Under the pieces are notes generated by a model that was given only the letters and a program-made list of their open reading frames with translations, did not search any database and was not told where the DNA came from. The position numbers were made by a program, and so were the translations under genes. Positions 32,528 through 43,246 of a DNA stretch of 46,222 nucleotides are shown in pieces (position 1 is the stretch's first letter; each line of letters opens with the position of its first letter). Source of the DNA: an uncultured Clostridium sp. (GTDB lineage Bacteria; Bacillota; Clostridia; TANB77; CAG-508); NCBI GenBank assembly GCA_947245515.1, contig CAMXQV010000009.1, forward strand, positions 1 to 46,222. The letters run 5' to 3'.

Positions 32528-32923
32528 ATGAAAAAGGGAGATAGAAAAAAAGATATATTAATTGTTAATTTAAGAATATCATATAACGATGAAAATATTT
32601 ATGATGAAAATGGAAATTTAGATGAGAACGAAATAAAAAACTGTACAAGAGGAGATTGGTATTTAGACTATTTTCAGGCACAAGAAGTTCAATATATCGT
32701 AGGAATAAAAGATAGAGAGATAAAGACAGTATATAGAGTAACTAATAATGAACCAATAAAACCAGATGAACATAATGGATACAAAGAAATAAGATACAGA
32801 TTTGAAGTTGAAGATTTAGATAATGAAACAAAAGAAAAAATTATTAATGGTATTTATAATAATAAAGTAAAGTTAGGACAATATACGACAATGTATTTAA
32901 GAAGTGAAGATATTTTGAATTAG
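32528..32923 (+). CDS. Hypothetical protein
   Basis: 131-aa ORF with AAGGAGGAAAAAATAATG RBS. Confidence 0.6.
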   Translation: MKKGDRKKDILIVNLRISYNDENIYDENGNLDENEIKNCTRGDWYLDYFQAQEVQYIVGIKDREIKTVYRVTNNEPIKPDEHNGYKEIRYRFEVEDLDNETKEKIINGIYNNKVKLGQYTTMYLRSEDILN

Positions 32924-33576
32924 GTTAAATTATTTTCATACAAACTGACAAAATTATAAAATTTAGTTCGTTTTAAATTAAGGTTTTCCATAGTTGTTTT
33001 GGCAGTTTGTTCGTTGTTTTTCCATTTTTTATATTCGGTTTCAAAATTAATAGGAATTGAAATAGTTGGTCTCCCGAATTTAGTTCCTTTGGACTTGGCT
33101 ATTTCAATTCCTTCTCTTTGTATTGTTTTTATATTTTTTCTTTCGTTTTCGGCTACAAATGATAAAACTTGTAGGACTAGGTCTGATATAAAATTTCCTA
33201 ATAAGTCCTTATATTGTCTAGTATCAAGTATAGGCATATCTAGTACAATTATATCTGTTTGTAGGTCTTGTGTGAGTTCTCTCCACTCGTTTTGTATTTC
33301 TTTGTAATTTCTCCCTAATCTGTCTATTGATTTAATGATAAGTACATTGTTAGTTGTTCTTTTTAAAATTCGTTTAAGTAGCTGATATTCTTCTCTGTTA
33401 AAGTCCTTTCCACTTGCTTTGTCAATAAATATGTTTTCTTGTGGTACTCCAAAATTAATTATTGATTCCACTTGTCTATCTTCTTTTTGGTGTTTGGTGG
33501 ATACCCTACAATATCCATAATAATTTATTTTGTTTTCTGTATCTGTTGTGTTAGTTAGTGTTTCTGTTTTTTCCAT
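32920..33576 (-). CDS. Small serine resolvase/invertase
   Basis: YYGYCRVSTKHQKEDRQVESI...IIKSIDRLGRNYKEI...GRPTISIP. Confidence 0.92.
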   Translation of the reverse strand: MEKTETLTNTTDTENKINYYGYCRVSTKHQKEDRQVESIINFGVPQENIFIDKASGKDFNREEYQLLKRILKRTTNNVLIIKSIDRLGRNYKEIQNEWRELTQDLQTDIIVLDMPILDTRQYKDLLGNFISDLVLQVLSFVAENERKNIKTIQREGIEIAKSKGTKFGRPTISIPINFETEYKKWKNNEQTAKTTMENLNLKRTKFYNFVSLYENNLT

Positions 33577-33759
33577 AATAGTTCTACTCCTTTTTTATTA
33601 ATATATAAGGTTTTGTTGTAAATGTAAATAACGGTTGTTCAAAAAAGTTTAAAATATTATGAATATGTTCCAAAAGTGGTTTATATAGGTTATTGAATAG
33701 AGATTTTATATTGTTTTGTGGTGTTCTTTAAATTATAGTTTTTTGAATAGTGGTTTAAA

Positions 33760-35139
33760 TTAATATATATGTGATTTTTTGTTGCTACTTTTGCTACTAT
33801 TTTTATTTTTTCTATATTTATTTAGAAATTTCGCATATTCTTTTTTTGCTGTATCCAAAATTTTTATGATTTCTTCTTCTGTTTTTACTTTGTCATCATT
33901 ATAATTATTTCTTAAGTTTTCAAGTATACATTCTAATTCATTTTTTGCTTGTTTTTTATCGGGTTTATTAATCCATTGGCGTTTTAATAAAGTATTACTT
34001 ATTTTAGTATAAATAGCATTATATTCTTGTTTTATTTGAGGCTTTTTTGCTTTATTTGATTTATCTTTTCCTTTTTGTTTACATGTTAAATCTTCTCCAT
34101 TTTTTCTTTTACCCCATACCCTATCACAATAATTTTCACTATTTGTTTTTGGGATAAAAAATGAATTACAATATTTACATCTTATCAATATTTGTCTATT
34201 AAATAGAAGATGATTTAGAGTTATGTTTGCCAATTCGCTTAAATTATGAACATTATATGTATATTCAAAAACTGTTGATTTCTTCTCTTTATTAAATTTA
34301 ATAGTTGAATTTGGTAATATAAGTGTACTTTTATTAAATTCTATAATTTTTTTATAATCATCTTCTGTTTCTATTTCAACTTTTTTGAAAGCATCTTCGC
34401 AAAAGGATTTCAAATTTTTAATTTCTGAAATTAAATCATCTAAAAATTGAATAACTTTGCTTTTATATAATTCGCGATAGTCACTATCTTTTCTTCCATC
34501 TAATTTTATATATTTGCTTTTATCATATTTTGAAAAATCTATTTTACTCTCTATTGTTGATTGTCTGTCTCCTTCTATAGATTTTTTTAAGTTATTATTT
34601 TCTAATTTCATAACTAAGTTAGAAAAATCAATATAATAAAAATTATAAAATTCATTTAATATAATAGGTAAGAATTTCTTAAACTTTAATCTATCATTTA
34701 AATCTAAAAGAAATGTATATAAATAATTAAATCGATTATCATACTTTTCTATTGTTTCTTGTTTATTATTTTTCCAATATTTACTGAATTTATTATTTGA
34801 AATTTCCTTTTCCCAATATTTATTGTGTGAATTTATAATAAAAGGAGCAAAGTCTATATTTTTTTTATAATCTTCTAATAAATTACATAGTTCATCACTA
34901 TTATTTAAAAATTCTAATAACATACTTCCAAGAGGCATATTATTATCTAATTTCAAATTGTTTTGTATATTAAATAAATCACTACATGAATATTCATTGA
35001 TTTGTAATTCTTCTGTTATTTCTTTTTTAAAGTTAGGATAATTTATAAAATCTTTTATATTAAATTTTATCACTAAATTGAAACTATAAGTATCATTAAG
35101 AAAAGTTTCAATATGATAATCGTCAAAATTCTTTCCCAT
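33760..35139 (-). CDS. Hypothetical zinc-finger protein (DUF6076-like)
   Basis: 459 aa with ILIRCKYCNSFFIPKTNSENYC near C-terminus. Confidence 0.5.
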   Translation of the reverse strand: MGKNFDDYHIETFLNDTYSFNLVIKFNIKDFINYPNFKKEITEELQINEYSCSDLFNIQNNLKLDNNMPLGSMLLEFLNNSDELCNLLEDYKKNIDFAPFIINSHNKYWEKEISNNKFSKYWKNNKQETIEKYDNRFNYLYTFLLDLNDRLKFKKFLPIILNEFYNFYYIDFSNLVMKLENNNLKKSIEGDRQSTIESKIDFSKYDKSKYIKLDGRKDSDYRELYKSKVIQFLDDLISEIKNLKSFCEDAFKKVEIETEDDYKKIIEFNKSTLILPNSTIKFNKEKKSTVFEYTYNVHNLSELANITLNHLLFNRQILIRCKYCNSFFIPKTNSENYCDRVWGKRKNGEDLTCKQKGKDKSNKAKKPQIKQEYNAIYTKISNTLLKRQWINKPDKKQAKNELECILENLRNNYNDDKVKTEEEIIKILDTAKKEYAKFLNKYRKNKNSSKSSNKKSHIY

Positions 35140-35325
35140 ATTAAAATTCCTTCTTTTTATATTGAGTTTACATTAAGTATATAATATTTTATCAATATTG
35201 TCAAAAATAGTATAGCGAGTTTTCTTATATAAAAACTCGATGGACATTAAAATATACCCCATGTTAGTATAAGGTTAAGCTTAAGGTCGACCAAAAAAAA
35301 TAAAATAAGAAAGGAGAAATTAAAA

Positions 35326-35952
35326 ATGAGTTACAAAGTTGGTTTAATTCCATCAAGAGATTTTATTACAGAATTTCAAAAAAATGAAAAGGATGCAAAG
35401 GTAGTTTGCAAAGATGGTTCTACATATAAAGAAGTAGGAGAATTTATGGCTTATATTTTAGCTATCTATCCTGGAAATGATGGAAAAATGTCTCAACTAA
35501 AATTGAGATTTGCCGAAGGCAAAACAGCAAATACTTTTGTTTATACAAATAAAAGTATAAGTGAAAATCAAATAGTATCTGTTATAGGCTACTTTGCTCA
35601 AGGACAATATGGACTTGAATTTAAAGCAAGAGGAGGAATTAATCCACTAATTGCAAATGCACGCGAGTTAGGAAGCTTCAATACAGTATTTACACATCGT
35701 ATGGGCATTGTAACTGGATTATCTAAAGTAAAAATGCCAGAAGAATATTCAGCCAATGAAAATTTAGTTCGTATTGACGATACTAATTTCTATTATCTTA
35801 TAAAAGATATAGAAAAAGAAGAATATGAACTAGATGAGAATTCAGCTGATGTAAGGTATAGAGACTACATAAATGCAGATATGTATGGCTCAGATACAGC
35901 AGAAGTTGAAGACTTCATTGATGTTGATGAAGAACAAACATCAGCAGAATAA
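35326..35952 (+). CDS. Hypothetical element protein
   Basis: 208 aa with good RBS, acidic C-terminal tail reminiscent of ssDNA-binding proteins. Confidence 0.55.
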   Translation: MSYKVGLIPSRDFITEFQKNEKDAKVVCKDGSTYKEVGEFMAYILAIYPGNDGKMSQLKLRFAEGKTANTFVYTNKSISENQIVSVIGYFAQGQYGLEFKARGGINPLIANARELGSFNTVFTHRMGIVTGLSKVKMPEEYSANENLVRIDDTNFYYLIKDIEKEEYELDENSADVRYRDYINADMYGSDTAEVEDFIDVDEEQTSAE

Positions 35953-36024
35953 AAAATAAGGTGTGTGCTGATAAGATTTATAAATTATCAGTACACATTA
36001 AAATAAAAAAGAGGTGCAAAATTA

Positions 36025-36958
36025 ATGATTGATTCTATAAATTGGGTTTTAGGTCCAATATCTCACAAAATGATAGTAAAAAATTTATTTAAGCCTAGTG
36101 GTTATGGCGAAGAAACCTATCACTATAAAAAAGATGTAAACCTAAAATTTTATTATGCTAGTTCTTGTTTAGCAGTAAATACAACAGTAGAAGCAGTAAC
36201 TGGAAATACACATATTAATTTTACAGAAAAAGATAAGAACAATTATTTAGATAAATTAAAAGAAATTGTATGCACTGCCCTTGTCGATAAAGATATTTAC
36301 GAAGAAATTCCTAAGAGACTCTTACGAATTGACTTTAAATTAGATGTTTCGATTCCAGACGATATTGAAAGAAAAACATATTTGAAATTTCTTACTGAAC
36401 TAGATGATAACTGGCTATGGCTAAAAAAGAGAGAGGATTATTCTACATCAAAATATTTAACTGGAAAATATCCAATGAGAAAAATAAACCTATACTCTAG
36501 ATATGCTAAATATCATAGAAAAGAAGAAAGAAATATAATACGCCTAGAAATTCAAAATTTTAAGAGAAAACTCATATCTAATGAGAAAAAATTTGGAATC
36601 AGAAGAGATTTTGTTAACTATTTTTGCTTTGATATGTGGCAAGAATTACTAATAGATGTTTTGAAAAAATATATGTTCTTTAATTCTGACCACTACAAGC
36701 TAAAATCTGCATATACAATAATTGATGGTTCAGATTATTCTGACACTATAAAAAAGAGGTTAAAAAAGTTTTTGAATGACTCATCAAGATATAGCAATAT
36801 AACAGTTTTGAAAAAGCATTATGATAGAGTTACTTTTTCAAAATATATAAGATATTTACAACAGTTGCGGTATCCATCCACAGATTTTAGATAAAGATTG
36901 TCCCTTTGATAGACTTGAAAATTTGCTAGACAGAGGGCTAAAACAAATAAATTTATAA
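36025..36958 (+). CDS. Putative replication initiator (phage CRI/G2P-like), extended through an in-frame CGG (+1) site at 36868
   Basis: RLLRIDFKLDV..., NLYSRYAKYHRKEERNIIRLEIQNF; after the shift ...LQQL-G-IHPQILDKDCPFDRLENLLDRGLKQINL*. Confidence 0.55.
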
Positions 36959-37123
36959 ATTATTTCTGCTTATAGATTTTTATTATGAAAGTATTTAATT
37001 ATTAATTGTTTTTTAATGTTAAAATTAAAAACTTATCAATCTATTATATATTCTTTATATTTATAATAAAATGATATATTTTTTAAAATCTATAAGCTGA
37101 ATAATTAGAAAGGAGCTTATAAA

Positions 37124-38972
37124 ATGGCAAAGAAAATAGAAGATATAACTAAAAAAGAAAACACTAAAAATACAAATAATAAATCAACAGAAGAATTATT
37201 TATATTTGCAAAAAATATCGAAGTAAATGAAGAAAAATATACTATCAAACAAATTCTACCTAAATACAATGATTTATGGTTTGAACTCAATAAGAAAAAT
37301 GAAATCATAAAATTTGAAAATAAAAAAACACCAGATGGTTATATGGTAATAGATGAATTATTTAGCAAAGTACCTGTCTTTATTAAGTCAATCTGCAAAA
37401 ATATTGAAACTGACGAAGAAAAATTTGAACTATTATATTATCAACCTAGAATTAAAAAATGGCAAACAATGATGGTTGATAAAACTATGCTTTATCAGAG
37501 AAGAAATATTGTATCATTATCTAATAATGGAATTCCAATAAGTTCATTAAATGCTGATATATGGATAAAATATTTCTTTAAATTGGAAGAATTAAATTAT
37601 GATACGATTCCAGTTATAAAAATAACTGATAAATTGGGGTGGTGTGATAATTGTAGTTGTTTTGTTCCATATACAAATAAAGTTTTATTAGATGCTGATG
37701 AGAAATTAGCTAAATGGACGAATGCTTATATATCTAAAGGAACTCTTGAAGAGTGGATAACTGAAATTAAAGATTATAGAAAAAATACACTATTCAGATT
37801 TATTTTAAGTTGTGCATTTTGTGGACCATTATTAAGACTTCTAAATCAAAGAATATTTATTGTTTTCAATTATGGTAGTTCTCGTGCTGGTAAAAGTGCT
37901 GGAATGTTTTCTGCTATGTCCGCATGGGGAAATCCAGAAGAATTGAAAACAAGTTTTAACGGCACATCAGTAGCAATGGAACGAATTGCCCAATTTCAGA
38001 ATGATTTAGTATTGTGGCTCGACGAGAAACAAGTAAATCGTAGTCAATCAAGTATTGAACAGTTAGTATATATTCTGCGGTAATGGTGTTGGTAAAATGA
38101 GAGGAAATAAAACTGGTGGAGTTCAACATATAAATACTTGGAAATTAGTAATATTAGCTAGTGGAGAGGAAACAATTACTAATAGTAGTTCTACAACTGG
38201 AATATCAACTCGTTGCTTAGAAATTGAGGGTTCTCCATTTGATTATCAAGAAAAAGTAGCAGAAAAAGTATACGATAAATTTTCTAACTGTTATGGAACT
38301 GCTGGAAAGAGATTTATTGAAATACTAATAAAAAAATATTCTAAAAATAATTATGAGCTTTTAAAACAGAAATTTGATGAAGTAAAATCAAAACTTGTTG
38401 AAAAAACAACAAATGACATTAATAGTTATATATCAAATATTAGTGTGGCAACACTTGCTGACATAATTATTAGTAAAGAATTATTTAGAGAAGAAACAGA
38501 AGAATTATCTTATAAAATGGGTTTAGATATACTAAACCAACTTAACAAAAAAGATAATATAGATATTGTAGAAAAATGTTACGATAGAGTTTCTAACTGG
38601 ATAGTATCTAACCACAGAAGATTTGATAAATATAAATGTGTTGGAGATATGTGGAATGCAGAAGATGATGTTACAGGTGGGTATGAAAGTCTTGGAGTGT
38701 TTGAAAATGGCACATATTTCGTATTTAGAAATGCATTAGAAGATTATATGGTGCATAAGGGGTACTCATATAACAAAATGGTTAGGGATTTTGCTAAAAG
38801 GGGTTATATTAATCCAACAAGAAATGAAGATGGCAGTATTAAGACTACATCCGTTCAAAAAAGATATAGAAATACAAATGTTAGAATGTTTGCATTCCCT
38901 ATAGAAAGAATAGAAGAAAATGATGATAAATATAAAATAAGTCTCCCTGAAATAAGTAATTTTAAAATATAA
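37124..38972 (+). CDS. DUF927-domain helicase-like protein, one gene read through an in-frame CGG (+1) site at 38078
   Basis: NYGSSRAGKSAGMFSAMSAWGNP...SSIEQLVYIL-[CGG +1]-GNGVGKMRGNKTGGVQHINTWKLVILASGEE. Confidence 0.85.
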
Positions 38973-39277
38973 TCTAACATAACCAGTATGAACTTATAAG
39001 GATTTGTAACTGTGCTATATCAATTTAGTTGTAAGTTATAAATCCTAATGAGAAAAGTAATCAAAAGTTATACAAAACAAAGGGAAAACATAAATAAAAA
39101 TAAAAAATATTATTTAATACTTATATACATATTAATAAAAAATAATATTAAAAAAAGAATTAACGAGATGACCAGTGATGATAAAAAAGACGAAATAAAT
39201 ATAGTAATAGTGATAAAATAAGAAATGAAAAAATAAAAGCATTCTCGTTTCTTCTAACAAAAAGGAGAAACGAAAGA

Positions 39278-39464
39278 ATGAAACAAAAAAATATATCATT
39301 AAATGAGTTAGAACATAATATTATTAAACGGTGAGAATATTATGATTAACGAAAATAAAGAACAAGATAAACAAGTTACAACTGAATATGGAACTGAAAA
39401 TCTACGAGAAATTTTATCTAATTATATACTAGAAACATTTATAGAACTCCTAAATCAAGAATAA
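39278..39464 (+). CDS. Candidate 61-aa protein upstream of recombinase, with in-frame CGG (+1) site at 39329
   Basis: MKQKNISLNELEHNIIK-[CGG +1]-GENIMINENKEQDKQVTTEYGTENLREILSNYILETFIELLNQE*; alternatively translated from ATG 39342. Confidence 0.45.
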
Positions 39465-39565
39465 TTAGGAAAATGAGATAGTCTATATACATTGTTAAAG
39501 ATTAGTTTTATAATAATTTATATCAATGAAATAGATTACCTCTCTCTAGGAGAGGAAGGTGTAAC

Positions 39566-41146
39566 ATGAACAGAGAGACAATCTATAAAGTTCGGTGTAT
39601 ATATTCGTTTATCAAGAGAAGACCGGAGATGACCACGAAAGTGAGAGTGTAGAAAATCAAAGGGACATTATAGATAATTATATAAATAATGATAATGCAC
39701 TTCAATACATTTCAGAGTATGTAGATGATCGGATACACTCGGAACTAATTTTGATAGACCGGGATTTAAAAGAATGATACAAGACATAAATAATCAAAGG
39801 ATTAATTGTATTATTACAAAAGATTTATCTAGATTTGGTAGAGACCATATTGATACTGGCTATTATTTAGAGAGATATTTACCGGCTAACAATATTAGAT
39901 ACATAGCAATAGGAGATAATGTTGATACATTAAATCCAGATGGATTACAATTTTTAACTTTCAAGTTAAGTTTTAATGATTACTATGCACAAGATATATC
40001 AAATAAGATTAAAAGTGTCAAAAAAAGAAAAGCTGAAAAGGGAGAATTTCAAGGAAGCTTTGCACCATTTCGGTTACAAGAAAGACAAAGAAAATAAAAA
40101 TCATCTTATTATTGATGAAAGTACGGCACCATTAATTCGTAGAATATTTGACTTATATTTATTAGGAAATGGCATAGATAAAATTTCAAAGATATTAAAC
40201 AAAGAAGAAATACCATCTCCACGGGAAACTAGTAAAATCAAAAAGATTTGAAAATTGCGATTTCTCTTGGAAAAAATATACAGTATATAGTATATTGACT
40301 AATCCAGTATATATAGGAACAGTTGTAGGATTAACAAAACAAAAGAAAAATCACAAAATAAAAAAAGTGACATTTATGCCAAAAGATAAAAGAATATATT
40401 GTGATAATATGCACGATGCAATTATTGACAAAGAAATATTTTATAAAGTACAAGAAAAATTGAAGGCAAGTGGTCAAATTAGAAAAAGAAAACATGACCA
40501 CATATTAAAAGGATTAATATATTGTCAAGAGTGTGGCGCAAAGGCAATGATGAAAGTAAGAGAAAGACCAAAAAAATCAGGTGAAATAAGTAAAGATACA
40601 TATTTCCTATGTGGAAGAAAAAGTAATTCATATTATGCTTGTGAAAATGGTAGAATTTCTGAAAAACTGATTACTCCATTAGTTATAAATGAAATAAAAA
40701 AAGAGTGTAAAAAAATTATATTTACTAAAGGGGAATTACAAAGTTTATATGAACAAGCAAAACTTAATACCAATAGTAGAAAACAAGAATTATTAGAAGA
40801 AATAAGAAAAGAAGAAGGTAATGTCGAAAAAATAGAAAAAACGATAAGTGAAATTTATACAGATAAATTAAATGGAATTATAAGTATAGAACACTTTACG
40901 AGTTTTTATGAATTACACCAACAAAAGAAAGAAAAGATGTTGAAAAATATAATATCTTTAAAAAGTGAACTAGAAGAAATTAATAAACAAAAAATTGTTA
41001 ATTATTCGTATATAAAAAAAGTGGCAGAAGAATGTTTAAGTATGGAAGAACTAGACAAAGACTTATTAAATAGATTGATAGATAGAATTGAGTATAACAA
41101 AGATAAGAAAATAACAATTAAATATAAGTTTACAGAATGTAAGTAG
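39566..41146 (+). CDS. Large serine recombinase, continuous only if six in-frame CGG codons are +1 shifted
   Basis: MNRETIYKV-G-VYIRLSRED-G-DDHESESVENQRDIIDNYINNDNALQYISEYVDD-G-YT-G-TNFDRPGFKRMIQDINNQRINCIITKDLSRFGRDHIDTG...FAPF-G-YKKDKENK...PSP-G-KLVKSKRFENCDFSWKKYTVYSILTNPVYIG...; skipped C at 39593, 39624, 39730, 39740, 40071, 40222. Confidence 0.88.
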
Positions 41147-41186
41147 AAATACTTACAAAAAAATGTAACTTAAGGTTTTACCAAAA

Positions 41187-41382
41187 GGCACACGGCAAAA
41201 ATGCAAAAGCTGCAGGTTATAGGATAGGTGGAAAAACAGGTACTTCAGAAGATGGAGTTAATACTAATAAATATGTTACTTCTTTTTGTGGTGTTGCTCC
41301 AATTGATAATCCACAAGTTGTTGTATTAGTTACTCTGTATAATCCAACTGGTGAGGGGGGACACCAAGGAGGTGCGTGGGTA
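41187..41382 (+). pseudogene. spoVD: C-terminal fragment of the interrupted SpoVD/FtsI-type PBP, containing KTGT and an in-frame CGG (+1) site at 41193
   Basis: GT-[CGG +1]-GKNAKAAGYRIGGKTGTSEDGVNTNKYVTSFCGVAPIDNPQVVVLVTLYNPTGEGGHQGG then sequence unlike PBP. Confidence 0.85.
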
Positions 41383-41524
41383 ATTTTAACAACACACACT
41401 AAAACTATTAAAAAATCAAGGTTTATATAAACTATCAAATTGAAGAATAGAGCGATTTTGTTGCTCTTAAAAAATGTAAAGGAGCAGACAAGCTATGGAT
41501 AATAAAAATATAATACAACTAATT

Positions 41525-41860
41525 TTATAATAGCTAATAGAAATATAATAAAGTTATTTGGAATAAATACAGCAGTTATGTTAGGAGAACTATATGGTAG
41601 GTATAATTATTTTAGGAAAAGAAAGCAATTAAAAAGTGGATTCTTTTTTGCAACAAAAGAAAGTATAGAAAAGAGTACAAAATTAACACCATATAAACAA
41701 AGAAAATCTACTAATGTATTAGAAAGTTCAGGCTTATAGAAGCAAAACATTTAGATATTCCATCAAAGACGTATTATAAAATAAATGAAGAAAAGTTGCT
41801 GAAAGTACTGAAAAATTCAGTAGTCGAAAATATCGACGACAAGAGATTGAAAATTTGAAC
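41525..41860 (+). pseudogene. Remnant of RepA-N/replisome-organizer-like plasmid replication gene
   Basis: IIANRNIIKLFGINTAVMLGELYGRYNYF...(1-nt deletion)...EAKHLDIPSKTYYKINEEKLLKVL. Confidence 0.5.
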
Positions 41861-42409
41861 AACTAGATGTCGAAAATATTAGTTACAGTATGTTAAAAAA
41901 TTTAACAAAAATAATAATAAGTAATATCACACACACTAAAAACTTAAATTGAAGAGAATCATTAAAGATTCAAGTGAGACAGGATGTCCTAAATGGATAT
42001 ATTTTTACAGAGAGTTAAGGTATATGGCAAAAAAAAATTGTGATTTATAAATAAATAGTTAATTATAAAAGAAAAAAGTGGACAGGTTGTCCACAATTGA
42101 TATGATCTTACAAAGAGTAAAATTATATAAGAAAAATATATTATAAAAATGTATGCTCTTTTGTAATACATTTTGTAAAAGTAATACTATTAGAAAGCTT
42201 TGCTTTCAAGTGTTTTGTGAGGTGATGTAATACATCTATTCTTGCACTACGTGAAAAAAGTAAAAAAATTTTGTAAAGGGGCAGATTTTATAAATTGAGC
42301 ACGTTAGAATTAAGTTAGTTGTTCGAACAAAGTGAGTTACAAATAACTTATGCAACCGAATGAAATGAGGTTGTATACATTAAAAATTAAGTGTAAGGAG
42401 AGATGAAAA

Positions 42410-42748
42410 ATGTTAAATAAGGGAGAATTAAAATCATTTCAAGAAGAATCTATTGTTGATTCTTGGTATAATGCTAGAGCAGAAGATTTATATATACTAA
42501 ATGATGTTGATAAGCGAAAAATAGCAAAAATAACAAAAGAAGAAGATACTTATCGAAAAATAGTAAATGAAATATCTAAAATAGCTAAAAAAGATAATAA
42601 GGAAAGAATATTAGAAAAAATAGATAAGCATTGTAATAAATTAATTAATATCGGTGGATACGAAAACGAGAAGTTTTATAAGGTTGGATTTATGGATGGA
42701 ATTAATTTGATTATTGAATGTATAGGGGGAAAAGAAAATGCTAAGTAA
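42410..42748 (+). CDS. DUF6809-like small protein
   Basis: 112 aa with FYKVGFMDGINLIIECI. Confidence 0.45.
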   Translation: MLNKGELKSFQEESIVDSWYNARAEDLYILNDVDKRKIAKITKEEDTYRKIVNEISKIAKKDNKERILEKIDKHCNKLINIGGYENEKFYKVGFMDGINLIIECIGGKENAK

Positions 42749-43246
42749 ATATGGGATTTTATATAGTAAATATTTAGAAGAATATAAGCCAATAACATAT
42801 CAAGAATTGAAATGAATGGAACAATAAATGATTTTTTGGAATTAAAAGATAAAGAATTTAATGATTTAAGGAATTCTATTATAATGGAATTAAAAAATAA
42901 ATATAAGAAACCTAATACAGATAGTTTTATAGAACTAGCTCAATATAATAATTTTATTTATAATATAGCAGATGAAACTGTAATTTGGACATCATGTCCA
43001 AAATCAATAAAAACTACATAGAGTAAGAAAATGGTTGAAGAAAATACTTATATAAAATGTCGGATAAAAATCTGACATTTTTTTGAAAATCCGATAAGTT
43101 AAAGGCTTTGCCTTTAAGGGTTTTATGGGTATATGTCAGATACCTATTCTTGCACTATATAATAAAATAAGCTGTGATGTAAGGAATATAAAAAAATAAT
43201 AAAAATTTGTTGAGAAAACAGATTTTTTATGATATAGTAGTAAAGT

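Larger units (their letters stand above)
27359..41187. mobile_element. ~13.8-kb integrative element inserted in spoVD/ftsI, with large serine recombinase at right end
   Basis: PBP coding sequence resumes at 41187 after breaking at 27359; junction sequences show symmetric CTTAAGGTT arms whose TTAA centres are both 16 bp from a shared GG; recombinase ends 41 bp from the right junction. Confidence 0.85.

Noticed and set aside
12838-41196. Explanation of all frame breaks as ordinary homopolymer indel errors or pseudogenes
   Set aside because: Breaks are not at homopolymers, are all +1 at CGG, and hit many unrelated genes that are otherwise clean. A motif-specific base-calling artefact is still possible and is listed as a refutation test.
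41525-41860. Frame break in the RepA-N-like remnant as another CGG-type site
   Set aside because: The break (expected GGC TTA ATA GAA, observed GGC TTA TAG AA) is a 1-nt deletion with no CGG, in a decayed region; treated as genuine pseudogenisation.
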